Position numbers and translations under genes: made by a program
In this document: positions 17,307 to 25,717 of the stretch, piece by piece
How positions within the stretch are numbered: position 1 is the first letter of the stretch
Layout of the letters: each line of letters opens with the position of its first letter
Source: Streptomyces humicola
GTDB lineage: Bacteria; Actinomycetota; Actinomycetes; Streptomycetales; Streptomycetaceae
Assembly (NCBI RefSeq): GCF_024436035.1
Contig: NZ_JANFNG010000018.1
Coordinates: 1 to 64,000 of the forward strand
Direction: 5' to 3'
Length of the DNA stretch: 64,000 bases
Notes under the pieces: generated by a model
What the model saw: the letters and a program-made list of their open reading frames with translations, nothing else
Database searches by the model: none
What the model was told of the DNA's origin: nothing

Positions 17307-18308
17307 ATGGCCATCGACCTCACGGGCCGCCACTTCCTCAAGGAGCTCGACTTCACGCCCGACGAGTTCCGCCACCTGGTGGAGCTGGCCGCGCAGCTGA
17401 AGGCGGCCAAGCGCGCCGGCGCCGAGAAGCAGTGGCTCAAGGGCCGCAACATCGCGTTGATCTTCGAGAAGACCTCGACGCGCACCCGTTGCTCCTTCGA
17501 GGTCGCGGCCGCCGACCAGGGCGCCTCGACCACCTACCTTGACTCGCGTGGCTCGCAGATCGGCCACAAGGAGTCGGTGAAGGACACCGCGCGTGTGCTC
17601 GGCCGGATGTTCGACGGCATCGAGTACCGGGGCAGCGGCCAGGATGTCGTCGAGGAGCTCGCCGCCTACGCGGGCGTGCCGGTCTGGAACGGCCTGACCG
17701 ACGAGTGGCATCCGACGCAGATGCTCGCCGACGTGCTCACCATGACCGAGCACACCACCAAGCCGCTCGGCGACATCGCGTACGCCTACCTCGGCGACGC
17801 CCGCTCCAACATGGGCAACTCGCTGCTGGTCACCGGTGCCCTGCTCGGCATGGACGTACGCATCGTGGCGCCCGAGCAGCTGTGGCCTGCGCAGCCGGTG
17901 ATCGCTGAGGCGCGCCGGCTCGCGGCGTCCGGCGGGGCGCGGATCACTCTCACCGAGGACGTGGCCGAGGGCGTGCGCGGTGCCGACTACGTGCACACCG
18001 ATGTGTGGGTCTCGATGGGCGAGCCGAAGGAGGTGTGGGACGAGCGGATCTCTCTGCTGCACCCCTATGCGGTGACCATGGACGTGATACGGACCACCGG
18101 CAACCCCGACGTGAAGTTCATGCACTGCCTGCCCGCCTTCCACGACCTGGGCACGCAGATCGGCCGTGAGATCCACGAGCGCCACGGCCTGACCTCGCTC
18201 GAAGTGACCGACGACGTCTTCGAGTCCGAGCACGCGGTCGTCTTCGACCAGGCGGAGAACCGGATGCACACCATCAAGGCGGTCCTCGTCGCCACGCTGG
18301 GAGGGTGA
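17307..18308 (+). CDS. argF: ornithine carbamoyltransferase
   Basis: A 333-residue transcarbamylase joining ornithine and carbamoyl phosphate to citrulline. It has the carbamoyl-phosphate loop STRTRCSF (about 56-63), SMGEP and the ornithine-side HCLPAFHD with its conserved Cys. ATG at 17307 with GAGGAG upstream. Position next to arcA suggests a catabolic ArcB. However, in Streptomyces the main arg cluster usually lacks argF, and this locus is thought to be the only OTC, hence also biosynthetic. A separate promoter region upstream fits independent control. Confidence 0.93.
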   Translation: MAIDLTGRHFLKELDFTPDEFRHLVELAAQLKAAKRAGAEKQWLKGRNIALIFEKTSTRTRCSFEVAAADQGASTTYLDSRGSQIGHKESVKDTARVLGRMFDGIEYRGSGQDVVEELAAYAGVPVWNGLTDEWHPTQMLADVLTMTEHTTKPLGDIAYAYLGDARSNMGNSLLVTGALLGMDVRIVAPEQLWPAQPVIAEARRLAASGGARITLTEDVAEGVRGADYVHTDVWVSMGEPKEVWDERISLLHPYAVTMDVIRTTGNPDVKFMHCLPAFHDLGTQIGREIHERHGLTSLEVTDDVFESEHAVVFDQAENRMHTIKAVLVATLGG

Positions 18309-18337
18309 CGCACGCGGAACCGCCTATCTCGTACTCG

Positions 18338-18349
18338 TGACGGAAGTCA
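18338..18349 (+). promoter_or_regulatory. candidate PaaX-family operator 1 (TGAC-N4-GTCA)
   Basis: TGACGGAAGTCA is the core of an 18-bp perfect palindrome (TCGTGAC-GGAA-GTCACGA, 18335-18352), 70 bp upstream of the hydratase start. It shares 12 of 16 positions with a site in the divergent ligase/dehydrogenase promoter (24077-24092). Confidence 0.5.
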
Positions 18350-18418
18350 CGAAGCAGTGATAGCTTCGCAGGGCAGGCGTTCGCCGTCCCACTCGTCCCG
18401 GCGAAGGAGAGCGTGCCC

Positions 18419-19246
18419 ATGAGTCCGATGCTTGGCTCCGCGACCATCACCGAGGAGTGGCGGCACCTGCTCCTGGAGCGGGCAGGCGGCATCACCACCG
18501 TCACGCTCAACCGGCCCGACAAGCTCAACGCGCTCACCTTCGGCGCCTACGCCGACCTGCGGGACCTCCTCGCCGAGCTCGCCCTCGACGGGCAGACGCG
18601 CGTCCTGGTCCTCGGCGGGGCGGGCCGGGGCTTCTGCTCCGGCGGCGACGTCGACGAGATCATCGGTGCGACGCTGGCCATGGGCGCCTGCGACCTGTTG
18701 GACTTCACCCGGATGACCGGCCAGGTGGTGCGGGCGCTGCGCGAGTGCCCGTTCCCGGTGATCGCCGCCGTGCACGGGGTCGCCGCCGGTGCAGGCGCCG
18801 TCCTGGCGCTGGCGTCGGACTTCCGGGTCGTCGAGCGCTCCGCCCGCTTCGCCTTCCTCTTTACCAAGGTCGGGCTCTCCGGCGCCGACATGGGTGCCGC
18901 ATATCTGCTGCCGCGCGTGGTGGGCCTCGGCCACGCCACACGGCTGCTGATGCTGGGCGACCCGGTCGACGCCGACCAGGCCGAACGTCTCGGCCTGGTG
19001 AGCGAGCCGGCCGAGGACGGCCGGGCCGACGCCGTCGCGGCAGCCCTCGCGCAGCGGCTCGCCGAAGGGCCCGCGCTGGCGTACCGGCAGACCAAGGCGC
19101 TGCTCACCGCGGAGCTCGACATGCCGCTCGGCGCATCGGTCGAGATGGACGCGGCCACCCAGGCGCTGCTGATGACCAGCGGCGACTACGCGGAATTCCA
19201 TGCCGCGTTCACGGGCAAACGCCCGCCCAAGTGGGAAGGGCGCTGA
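18419..19246 (+). CDS. enoyl-CoA hydratase/isomerase family protein
   Basis: A 275-residue crotonase-fold protein. The oxyanion-hole segments are RGFCSGGDVDE (about 71-81) and AAVHGVAAGAGAVLALASDFRV. The second catalytic Glu of true hydratases is not at its usual place (FTKVGLSGADMGAAYLLP has Ser-Gly-Ala-Asp), as in ring-opening or specialised crotonases. ATG 18419 is preferred to GTG 18413 on spacing from GAAGGAGA. The next gene follows by 2 bp, so both act in one pathway, probably on ring-derived CoA esters. Confidence 0.87.
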   Translation: MSPMLGSATITEEWRHLLLERAGGITTVTLNRPDKLNALTFGAYADLRDLLAELALDGQTRVLVLGGAGRGFCSGGDVDEIIGATLAMGACDLLDFTRMTGQVVRALRECPFPVIAAVHGVAAGAGAVLALASDFRVVERSARFAFLFTKVGLSGADMGAAYLLPRVVGLGHATRLLMLGDPVDADQAERLGLVSEPAEDGRADAVAAALAQRLAEGPALAYRQTKALLTAELDMPLGASVEMDAATQALLMTSGDYAEFHAAFTGKRPPKWEGR

Positions 19247-19248
19247 CC

Positions 19249-21543
19249 GTGCCGCCCGGACGGCCGGCGGCACGGATCGCGGTGATCGGTGCCGGGCCCG
19301 GCGGTCTGTACGCCGCGGCCCTGCTCAAACGGCTCGACCCGCAGCGCGAGATCACCGTCTGGGAGCGCAACCCTCCCGACGACACCTTCGGCTTCGGCGT
19401 CGTGCTCTCCGACGAGACGCTCGGCGGGATCGAACACGCCGACCCGGTGGTGTACCGGGCACTGCAGACCGAGTTCACCCGCTGGGACGCGATCGACGTC
19501 GCGCATCGGGGCACCGTGGTCCGCTCCGGCGGCCACGGCTTCGCCGCAGTGAGCCGGCGACGCCTCCTCGCCCTGCTGCAGGACCGCTGCCGGGACCTCG
19601 GCGTGGCCCTGCGCTTCGGCCTTCCCGCCCCCGACGCCGCCGAACTGGCGCAGCGCCACGACCTGGTGATCGCCGCCGACGGCGTGGGCAGCCCCACCCG
19701 CACCGCACACGCACACGCCCTCGCGCCACAGCTCACCACCCACCGCTGCCGCTACATCTGGCTGGCAACCGACCTCGTTCTGGACGCCTTCCGCTTCGAG
19801 ATCGCCGAAACCCCGGCCGGGGTGATACAGGCGCACGGCTACCCCTACCGGCCGGACGCGAGCACCTTCATCGTCGAGATGCGCGAGGAGGTGTGGCGCC
19901 GCGCCGGCCTGGACCTGCTCGACGAGCAGGGGTCGATCGCCGCATGCGAGAAGGTCTTCGCCGAACTGCTGCGCGGCCACCGACTGCACGGCAACCGCTC
20001 CCACTGGACCGCCTTCACCACCGTGACCAATGCGATCTGGCACACCGGCCGCATCGTGCTGCTGGGCGACGCCGCCCACACCGCGCACTTCTCCATCGGA
20101 TCTGGCACCAAGCTCGCCATGGAAGACGCGCTGGCGCTCGCCGCCTGCCTCGAAGAACACGACACGGTCGAGGCGGCGTTGACGGCCTACGAGGACGAGC
20201 GGCGGCCGGTGGTGGAGTCCACCCAGCGCGCCGCCGACGCCAGCCGGGAGTGGTTCGAGGAGCTGGCGCAGTACACTGACCAGCCGATGCGCCAGTTCGC
20301 CTTCAACCTTCTCACCCGCAGCCGCCGCGTCACCCACGACAACCTCCGGTTGCGCGATCCCGCCTTCACCGCCGCCGTCGAGGCCGACTTCGGCGCCGAC
20401 GACGGCACGCCGCCGATGTTCACCCCTTTCACGCTGCGCGGACTGACCCTGCACAACCGGGTCGTGGTCTCGCCCATGGACATGTACTCGGCGACCGACG
20501 GCACACCCGGCGACTTCCACCTCGTCCACCTCGGGACCCGCGCGCTGGGCGGTGCCGGCCTGGTGATGACCGAGATGGTCTGCGTCAGCCCGCAGGGGCG
20601 GATCACTCCCGGCTGCGCGGGGCTGTACACCGACGAGCACGAGGCCGCCTGGCGCCGGATCGTCGACTTCGCGCACGCGCAGTCCGGCGCGGCGATCGGG
20701 CTCCAGATCGGGCACAGCGGCCGCAAGGGCTCGACGCGGCTGATGTGGGAGGGCATCGACGAGCCCCTGCCCGACGGCAACTGGCCGCTTGTCGCCGCCT
20801 CCCCGCTGCCGTACCGGTCCGGCGTCAACCAGGTGCCTCACGAGCTGGACGAGGACGGACTCGCGCGGATCCGCGAGGAGTTCACCGAGGCTGCGCGGCG
20901 CGGGGCACGCGCAGGATTCGACCTGCTCGAACTGCACTGCGCCCACGGCTACCTGCTCTCCGGCTTCCTCTCGCCGCTCACCAACCGCCGGACCGACCGC
21001 TACGGCGGCGACCTGGCCGGACGGCTCCGCTTCCCGCTCGACGTCTTCGACGCCGTACGGTCGGTGTGGCCGCAGGAACGGCCCATGACGGTGCGGATCT
21101 CCGCAACCGACTGGGTGGACGGCGGCACCACCGCCGCCGACGCGGTCGCCGTCGCCCGTGCGTTCGCCGAGCACGGCGCCGACGCCATCGACGTCTCCAC
21201 CGGCCAGGTCGTCCCCGACGACCGTCCCGCCTTCGGCCGCTCGTACCAGGCCCCCTATGCCGACCGGATCCGGAACCTCACCGGCATCCCCGTGATCGCG
21301 GTGGGCGCCATCTCCTCCTGGGACGACGTCAACTCCCTGATCCTCGCCGGACGCGCCGACCTGTGTGCGCTCGCCCGCCCTCATCTGTACGACCCCAACT
21401 GGACGTTGCATGCCGCCGCCGAACAGGGCTACGCCGGTCCGGGGATCAGCTGGCCGCTCCCGTACCAGGCGGGCAGCCGCCGCCCGCCCACCGGCCGTAC
21501 CGACGGCCCCAAGCCGCGCCTGACACTTGGAGAAATGACGTAA
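19249..21543 (+). CDS. bifunctional salicylyl-/2-aminobenzoyl-CoA monooxygenase-reductase
   Basis: A 764-residue fusion. Residues 1-~385 are a group A FAD monooxygenase (GAGPGG at 14-19; GDAAHTAHFSIGSGTKLAMED near 272-290). Residues ~390-764 are an Old Yellow Enzyme-type reductase (PMDMYS, QIGHSGRKGS, HCAHGYLLSGFLSPLTNRRTD, VGAISS). This is the layout of Azoarcus 2-aminobenzoyl-CoA monooxygenase/reductase and of proteins annotated salicylyl-CoA 5-hydroxylase in Streptomyces. It hydroxylates, then reduces, the aromatic CoA ester to a non-aromatic product. GTG start 2 bp after the hydratase stop. Anthranilate is the favoured substrate because of the ligase and RidA nearby; salicylate remains possible. 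Confidence 0.88.
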   Translation: MPPGRPAARIAVIGAGPGGLYAAALLKRLDPQREITVWERNPPDDTFGFGVVLSDETLGGIEHADPVVYRALQTEFTRWDAIDVAHRGTVVRSGGHGFAAVSRRRLLALLQDRCRDLGVALRFGLPAPDAAELAQRHDLVIAADGVGSPTRTAHAHALAPQLTTHRCRYIWLATDLVLDAFRFEIAETPAGVIQAHGYPYRPDASTFIVEMREEVWRRAGLDLLDEQGSIAACEKVFAELLRGHRLHGNRSHWTAFTTVTNAIWHTGRIVLLGDAAHTAHFSIGSGTKLAMEDALALAACLEEHDTVEAALTAYEDERRPVVESTQRAADASREWFEELAQYTDQPMRQFAFNLLTRSRRVTHDNLRLRDPAFTAAVEADFGADDGTPPMFTPFTLRGLTLHNRVVVSPMDMYSATDGTPGDFHLVHLGTRALGGAGLVMTEMVCVSPQGRITPGCAGLYTDEHEAAWRRIVDFAHAQSGAAIGLQIGHSGRKGSTRLMWEGIDEPLPDGNWPLVAASPLPYRSGVNQVPHELDEDGLARIREEFTEAARRGARAGFDLLELHCAHGYLLSGFLSPLTNRRTDRYGGDLAGRLRFPLDVFDAVRSVWPQERPMTVRISATDWVDGGTTAADAVAVARAFAEHGADAIDVSTGQVVPDDRPAFGRSYQAPYADRIRNLTGIPVIAVGAISSWDDVNSLILAGRADLCALARPHLYDPNWTLHAAAEQGYAGPGISWPLPYQAGSRRPPTGRTDGPKPRLTLGEMT

Positions 21544-21548
21544 CGTCA
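21536..21548. promoter_or_regulatory. palindrome TGACGTAACGTCA over convergent stop codons
   Basis: A 13-bp perfect inverted repeat contains the TAA of the monooxygenase gene and the TGA of the convergent paaX-type gene. It has the same TGAC...GTCA ends as the two promoter palindromes of this cluster, with a 5-base spacer. It may be a third regulator site, or chance. Confidence 0.35.
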
Positions 21549-22364
21549 GGCTGGAGTGTGCACGAATGCGGCCCCGGCGTCCCGCAGCCGCTTGTGCAGC
21601 GCCGTGAACACCTCGGCGGCGCGCCCGCCCGGCCAGTGCGCGGGCAGCAGCTGCGCCGGCAGGCCCGGATCCGCGTACGGCAGCCGCCGCCAGGCGTCGA
21701 GCGCCCGCAGATAGTCGGGAAACGCCTCCCGCGGCGTCACCGACGACCGGCGTGACCAGCGCTCCAGCACCGGCTCATGAGCGTCGAGGAAGTCACGGTG
21801 CAGTGCGGCGATCGCCTCTAGATCCCACCACCGCCGCACTGCGCTCCGCGTCGGCTCGAAACCCAGATGCGTCCCGCGGAACAGGTCGACATATGTGTCG
21901 AGTTCCAGCCGCTCCAGCGTGTGCCGCGCCTCCTCGTACAGCCGGGCAGGGGCGAGCCACACCCCCGGCGCCGCTGTGCCGAACGCCAGCCGCGCCAGCC
22001 TGGAGCGCAGCAGATGCCGCTTGTGCCGCTCGCTCTCCGGCACCGAGAACACCGCGAGCACCCACCCCTCGTCGGGCGGTGAGGTGAGCGGCCGGTAGAT
22101 GCGCCGGTCGCCGTCGGCGAGCACCTGCTCCGCATCCGCCGACAGCGCGTACCCGGCGGCTCCGCCGGCCCGCGAGGGCACCAGCAGCCCGCGCCGCTTC
22201 AGCCGCGAGACCGCCGACCGCACCGACGGCGGATCGGCCCCGGCCGCACCCATCAGCCGGATGAGTGAGGCCACGTCGATCCGGCCACCGAGCTCGGCAC
22301 GTCCGTAGGCGCCGAAGAACGTCACGATCAGCGAGCCCGGCGTGCCGGCAGAGTGCCCTTCCAC
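21546..22364 (-). CDS. PaaX-family transcriptional repressor
   Basis: A 272-residue regulator with an N-terminal winged-helix domain (about 12-85, LKRRGLLVPSRAGGAAGYALS as wing), a central PaaX domain (WVLAVFSVPESERHKRHLLRSRL...GVWLAP) and a C-terminal PaaX_C segment. E. coli PaaX represses phenylacetate genes and is released by phenylacetyl-CoA. By analogy this one should sense the aromatic CoA thioester made by the adjacent ligase. GTG start at 22364 has a poor ribosome site, but the gene lies only 9 bp after the ligase stop, so translation may be coupled. Ligase and repressor form one minus-strand operon. Confidence 0.85.
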   Translation of the reverse strand: MEGHSAGTPGSLIVTFFGAYGRAELGGRIDVASLIRLMGAAGADPPSVRSAVSRLKRRGLLVPSRAGGAAGYALSADAEQVLADGDRRIYRPLTSPPDEGWVLAVFSVPESERHKRHLLRSRLARLAFGTAAPGVWLAPARLYEEARHTLERLELDTYVDLFRGTHLGFEPTRSAVRRWWDLEAIAALHRDFLDAHEPVLERWSRRSSVTPREAFPDYLRALDAWRRLPYADPGLPAQLLPAHWPGGRAAEVFTALHKRLRDAGAAFVHTPA

Positions 22365-22373
22365 GCGATCACT

Positions 22374-23996
22374 CTAGGACTGACCGAGACGGTGCACCTC
22401 GCGCAGTCTGAAGCGCTGCAGCTTGCCGGTGGGGGTGCGGGGCAGCGCGTCGAGGAAGACGATCTCGCGTGGGCACTTGTACGGGACGATCTCCTCCTTG
22501 GTGAAGTCGCGCAGCATGCGGACCGTGCGCTCACCGCGCTCCACGCCGTCGCGCAGCACCACGAACGCCTTGGCGATCTGCCCCCGCTCCTCGTCCGTTA
22601 CGCCGACGACGGCCGCCTCCCGTACGTCCGGGTGGCGCAGTAGCGCCTCCTCGACCTCCGGGGCGGCGATGTTGTACCCGGCGGAGATGATCATGTCGTC
22701 GGCGCGCGCCACGTAGTGGAAGTAGCCGTCGGCGTCCCGCACATACGTATCGCCGGTGAGATTCCAGCCGTCGCGCACGTAGTCGCGCTGGCGTTCGTCG
22801 GCGAGATAGCGGCAGCCCGTAGGCCCGCGCACGGCCAGCAGCCCCGGCTCCCCGTCGGGGACGGGACGCCCGCTCGCGTCGACGATGCGCGCCTCGTAGC
22901 CGGGCACGGGCAGGCCGGTGGAGCCGGGACGTGCGTCCTCGTCGGCGGCCGAGATGAAGATGTGCAGCATCTCCGTCGCCCCGATGCCGTTGATGAGCTT
23001 GATGCCGGTGCTCCGGTGCCAGGCGTCCCAGGTGGCGGCGGGCAGGTTCTCGCCGGCGGAGACGCAGCGCCGCAGGGACGACAGATCGCAGCCGTCCTGT
23101 TGCGCGAGCATCGCCCGGTACGCGGTCGGGGCAGTGAACAGCACGCTCACCCGGTGCCGGTCGACCGCCTCCAACAGCTGCTCGGGTCCGGCCTGTTCGA
23201 GCAGGAGCGAGGAGGCGCCGGCGCGCAAGGGGAAGATCACCAGTCCGCCGAGGCCGAAGGTGAAACCGAGCGGCGGGCTCCCGGTGAAGACGTCGGACGG
23301 CAGCGGCCGCAGCACCCGTGCCGAGAAGGTGTCGGCGATCGCCAGTACATCGCGGTGGAAGTGCATGCAACCCTTCGGCCGTCCGGTGGTGCCGGAGGTG
23401 AAGGCGATCAGCGCCACGTCGTCGGCGGAGGTGGCCACCGCCGGGAAGCGGCCGGGCCTGCCGTGCGCCAGCCGCACCAGGTCGTCCGGTCCCTCGCCGC
23501 CGTACGCGGTGATGCGCAACCCGGGTACGTCGGCCTTCACCAGGTCGTCAAGCGACCGGATGTCGCACAGCGCATGACCCACCCGCGCGATCCGGCAGAT
23601 CACCGCCAGCTCACGGGAGCGCTGCGCGGCCAGCACGGTCACCGCCACCGCGCCCGCCTTCATCACCGCGAACCAGCACGCCACAAGCCACGGCGTGGTC
23701 GGCCCGCGCAACAGCACCCGGTTGCCGGGCACCACGCCGAGGTCGTCGGTGAGCACGTGGGCAATGCGGTCCGAGGCGGCACGCAGATCCTCGTACGACC
23801 AGACCTCACCGCCCGGCATCCGCAGGCATGGCCGGTGCGGGCCGAAGCGCTCCGCGCTCGCGTCCAGCACCTCGCTGCCGCAGTTGAGCCGTTCCGGCAC
23901 AGCCTGCCCGAGGGGCAGCAGGTCGGGCCACTGATCCCAGGGCGGCAGGCTGTCGCGTGGGAAGGTGTCCAGATGGGCGGATGGCAGCAGGTCCAT
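22374..23996 (-). CDS. aromatic acid CoA ligase (2-aminobenzoate-CoA ligase-like)
   Basis: A 540-residue ANL-superfamily AMP-forming ligase. The N-terminus PSAHLDTFPRDSLPPWDQWP and ERLNC are characteristic of benzoate/2-aminobenzoate-CoA ligases. The ATP loop FTSGTTGRPKG is at 199-209, the adenylation motif is NGIGATEML, and the catalytic C-terminal lysine is K525 in PTGKLQ. It would activate anthranilate (or salicylate) for the monooxygenase encoded convergently. The ATG at 23996 lies about 120 bp from the divergent dehydrogenase start. Its putative -35 TTGACT (24090-24085) overlaps operator 2. Confidence 0.87.
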   Translation of the reverse strand: MDLLPSAHLDTFPRDSLPPWDQWPDLLPLGQAVPERLNCGSEVLDASAERFGPHRPCLRMPGGEVWSYEDLRAASDRIAHVLTDDLGVVPGNRVLLRGPTTPWLVACWFAVMKAGAVAVTVLAAQRSRELAVICRIARVGHALCDIRSLDDLVKADVPGLRITAYGGEGPDDLVRLAHGRPGRFPAVATSADDVALIAFTSGTTGRPKGCMHFHRDVLAIADTFSARVLRPLPSDVFTGSPPLGFTFGLGGLVIFPLRAGASSLLLEQAGPEQLLEAVDRHRVSVLFTAPTAYRAMLAQQDGCDLSSLRRCVSAGENLPAATWDAWHRSTGIKLINGIGATEMLHIFISAADEDARPGSTGLPVPGYEARIVDASGRPVPDGEPGLLAVRGPTGCRYLADERQRDYVRDGWNLTGDTYVRDADGYFHYVARADDMIISAGYNIAAPEVEEALLRHPDVREAAVVGVTDEERGQIAKAFVVLRDGVERGERTVRMLRDFTKEEIVPYKCPREIVFLDALPRTPTGKLQRFRLREVHRLGQS

Positions 23997-24077
23997 GGCG
24001 GGTGCGCCCCTTTGCGCCGGTCCCGTTGACTTATGGCCGTACGAACCGTGGAATGCCGAATCAGCGTAACGTGATGG

Positions 24078-24089
24078 TGACGACAGTCA
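24078..24089. promoter_or_regulatory. candidate PaaX-family operator 2 in divergent promoter (TGAC-N4-GTCA)
   Basis: TGACGACAGTCA sits between the divergent ligase and acyl-CoA dehydrogenase genes. Its right half overlaps a minus-strand TTGACT (-35-like), with TACGCT 16 nt downstream as a possible -10. A second, weaker inverted repeat CGTAAC-N6-GTGACG (24065-24082) overlaps it. Binding here would control both directions. Confidence 0.5.
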
Positions 24090-24116
24090 ACAGCTCGCGA
24101 TACGAGGAGACCGTAG

Positions 24117-25232
24117 GTGCCCGCATTCGCGCTCGACCCGGATCAGCTCACCTGGTGTGCCCAGATCCGCACCCAGGCCGCCACCCGGCTGCGCCCGCTC
24201 GCCGAGGCGGGTGAACCCGGCCGCGTCAACCGCCCGCTCCTCGCCGCGCTCGCCGAACTCGGGCTGCTGGAACGGCTCTTCCCGTGGGGCGGGCGCCCCT
24301 CCGCCACCGATCTGTGCCTGTTGCGTGAATCGCTCGCCCGCGAGTGCGTCGAGGCCGAGACCGCCCTCGCACTGCAGGGCCTCGGCGCTCACCCGGTCCT
24401 CCGTTCGCCGAACCTCGCCGCGCGCTGGATCCCCGAGGTCGTCGCCGGACGGGCGGTGCCCGCCTTCGCCCTCACCGAACCGTCGGCAGGATCCGACGCG
24501 GCCGCCCTCGATCTCAAGGCAGCGCCGGACGGGGACGGTTGGCGGCTCAGCGGCGAGAAGTGCTGGATCTCCAATGCCCCCGAAGCCGACTTCTACACCG
24601 TCTTCGCGCGCACCACACACGGCGCGGGAGCCCGCGGGGTGACCGCCTTCCTGCTCCCCGCCGACCGGCCGGGCGTGACCGGCGAGCATCTCGACATGCT
24701 CTCGCCGCACCCGATCGGCCGGCTGCTCCTCGACGAGGTGCCCGTCGGCCCGCAGGACGTGCTCGGCGAACGGGACCGCGGGTTCCGGGTCGCCATGGAG
24801 ACGCTCAATCTCTTCCGGCCGAGCGTCGGGGCTTTCGCGGTCGGCATGGCACAGGCCGCCCAGGACGCGGCGATCGCGCATGCGGGCCGGCGCACCGCGT
24901 TCGGCGGTCCGCTGAAGGAGCTGCAGTCCGTCGGCCACACCCTCGCCGAGATGGCCACCCGTACCGAGGCGGCACGGCTGCTGGTGTACGCGGCGGCCGC
25001 GGCCTACGACACCGGAGCCCCCGACATCGCCAAGCGCTCGGCCATGGCGAAGCTCTTCGCGACCGAGACCGCCCAGTACGTCATCGACTCCGCCGTACAG
25101 CTGCACGGCGCCCGCGCCCTGCAACGCGGCCATCTCCTCGAACACCTTTACCGCGAGGTCCGCGCACCCCGCATCTACGAAGGCGCGACCGAGGTCCAGC
25201 GCACCATCATCGCCAAGGAGCTGTACCGGTGA
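24117..25232 (+). CDS. acyl-CoA dehydrogenase
   Basis: A 371-residue FAD enzyme oxidising an acyl- or cyclohexenyl-CoA. PAFALTEPSAGSDAA (about 119-133) and KCWISNAPEADFYTVFA are the FAD/substrate motifs, RTAFGGPLKELQSVGHTLAEM follows, and QLHGARALQRGHLLEHLYREVRAPRIYEGATEVQR gives the active-site glutamate region EGATE. The GTG at 24117 has GAGGAGA 7 nt upstream. It overlaps the next gene by GTGA. In the pathway it probably re-oxidises the reduced ring product before cleavage. Confidence 0.9.
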   Translation: MPAFALDPDQLTWCAQIRTQAATRLRPLAEAGEPGRVNRPLLAALAELGLLERLFPWGGRPSATDLCLLRESLARECVEAETALALQGLGAHPVLRSPNLAARWIPEVVAGRAVPAFALTEPSAGSDAAALDLKAAPDGDGWRLSGEKCWISNAPEADFYTVFARTTHGAGARGVTAFLLPADRPGVTGEHLDMLSPHPIGRLLLDEVPVGPQDVLGERDRGFRVAMETLNLFRPSVGAFAVGMAQAAQDAAIAHAGRRTAFGGPLKELQSVGHTLAEMATRTEAARLLVYAAAAAYDTGAPDIAKRSAMAKLFATETAQYVIDSAVQLHGARALQRGHLLEHLYREVRAPRIYEGATEVQRTIIAKELYR

Positions 25233-25627
25233 CGCCCGAAAGGATCAACCCGCCCGACCTCTCCCCGCCCACCGGCTTCAGCCATGCCGTCACCGCGACC
25301 GGCGGCCGCTTGGTCTTCCTCGCGGGCCAGACCGCGCTCGACGGCGACGGCAAGGTCGTCGGCGACACCCTGCCCGAACAGTTCGCCCGGGCGCTGGCCA
25401 ATCTGCTCCATGCGCTGTCGGCCGCCGGGGGCACCGCCGCCGATCTCGTGCGCGTCACCGTGTACACCACCGATGTCCCCGCCTACCGCGCCGCGGCCCG
25501 CCGGCTCGGCGCGATCTGGCGCGAGTCGGCGGGCCGTGACTATCCGGCGATGGCGGTGATCGGTGTGGTGCGGCTCTGGGACGAGCAGGCGTTGGTGGAG
25601 CTGGACGGCATCGCCGTCATCGACTGA
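25229..25627 (+). CDS. RidA-family (YjgF/YER057c/UK114) deaminase
   Basis: A 132-residue trimeric RidA-fold protein that hydrolyses enamine/imine intermediates to ketones and ammonia. FLAGQTALDGDGKVVG, DLVRVTVYTTD and PAMAVIGVVRL match the family. The arginine normally contacting the substrate carboxylate appears to be in GVVRLWDE. Coupled to the dehydrogenase gene (GTGA overlap). In this setting it fits removal of the amino group of an anthranilate-derived ring intermediate, an inference from context. Confidence 0.88.
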   Translation: MTPERINPPDLSPPTGFSHAVTATGGRLVFLAGQTALDGDGKVVGDTLPEQFARALANLLHALSAAGGTAADLVRVTVYTTDVPAYRAAARRLGAIWRESAGRDYPAMAVIGVVRLWDEQALVELDGIAVID

Positions 25628-25717
25628 CCGTCAGCTTTCACCAGACGCCGTCGGCTGTCACTTGGATGTCGCACCCACCGGCTACCGCGACCGATTCCGA
25701 TCCACCAGGGAGTACGT

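Noticed and set aside
18457-19248. N-terminal extension of the bifunctional monooxygenase to over 1000 residues
   Set aside because: The extension reads through the hydratase gene in another frame; GTG 19249 directly precedes the FAD motif.
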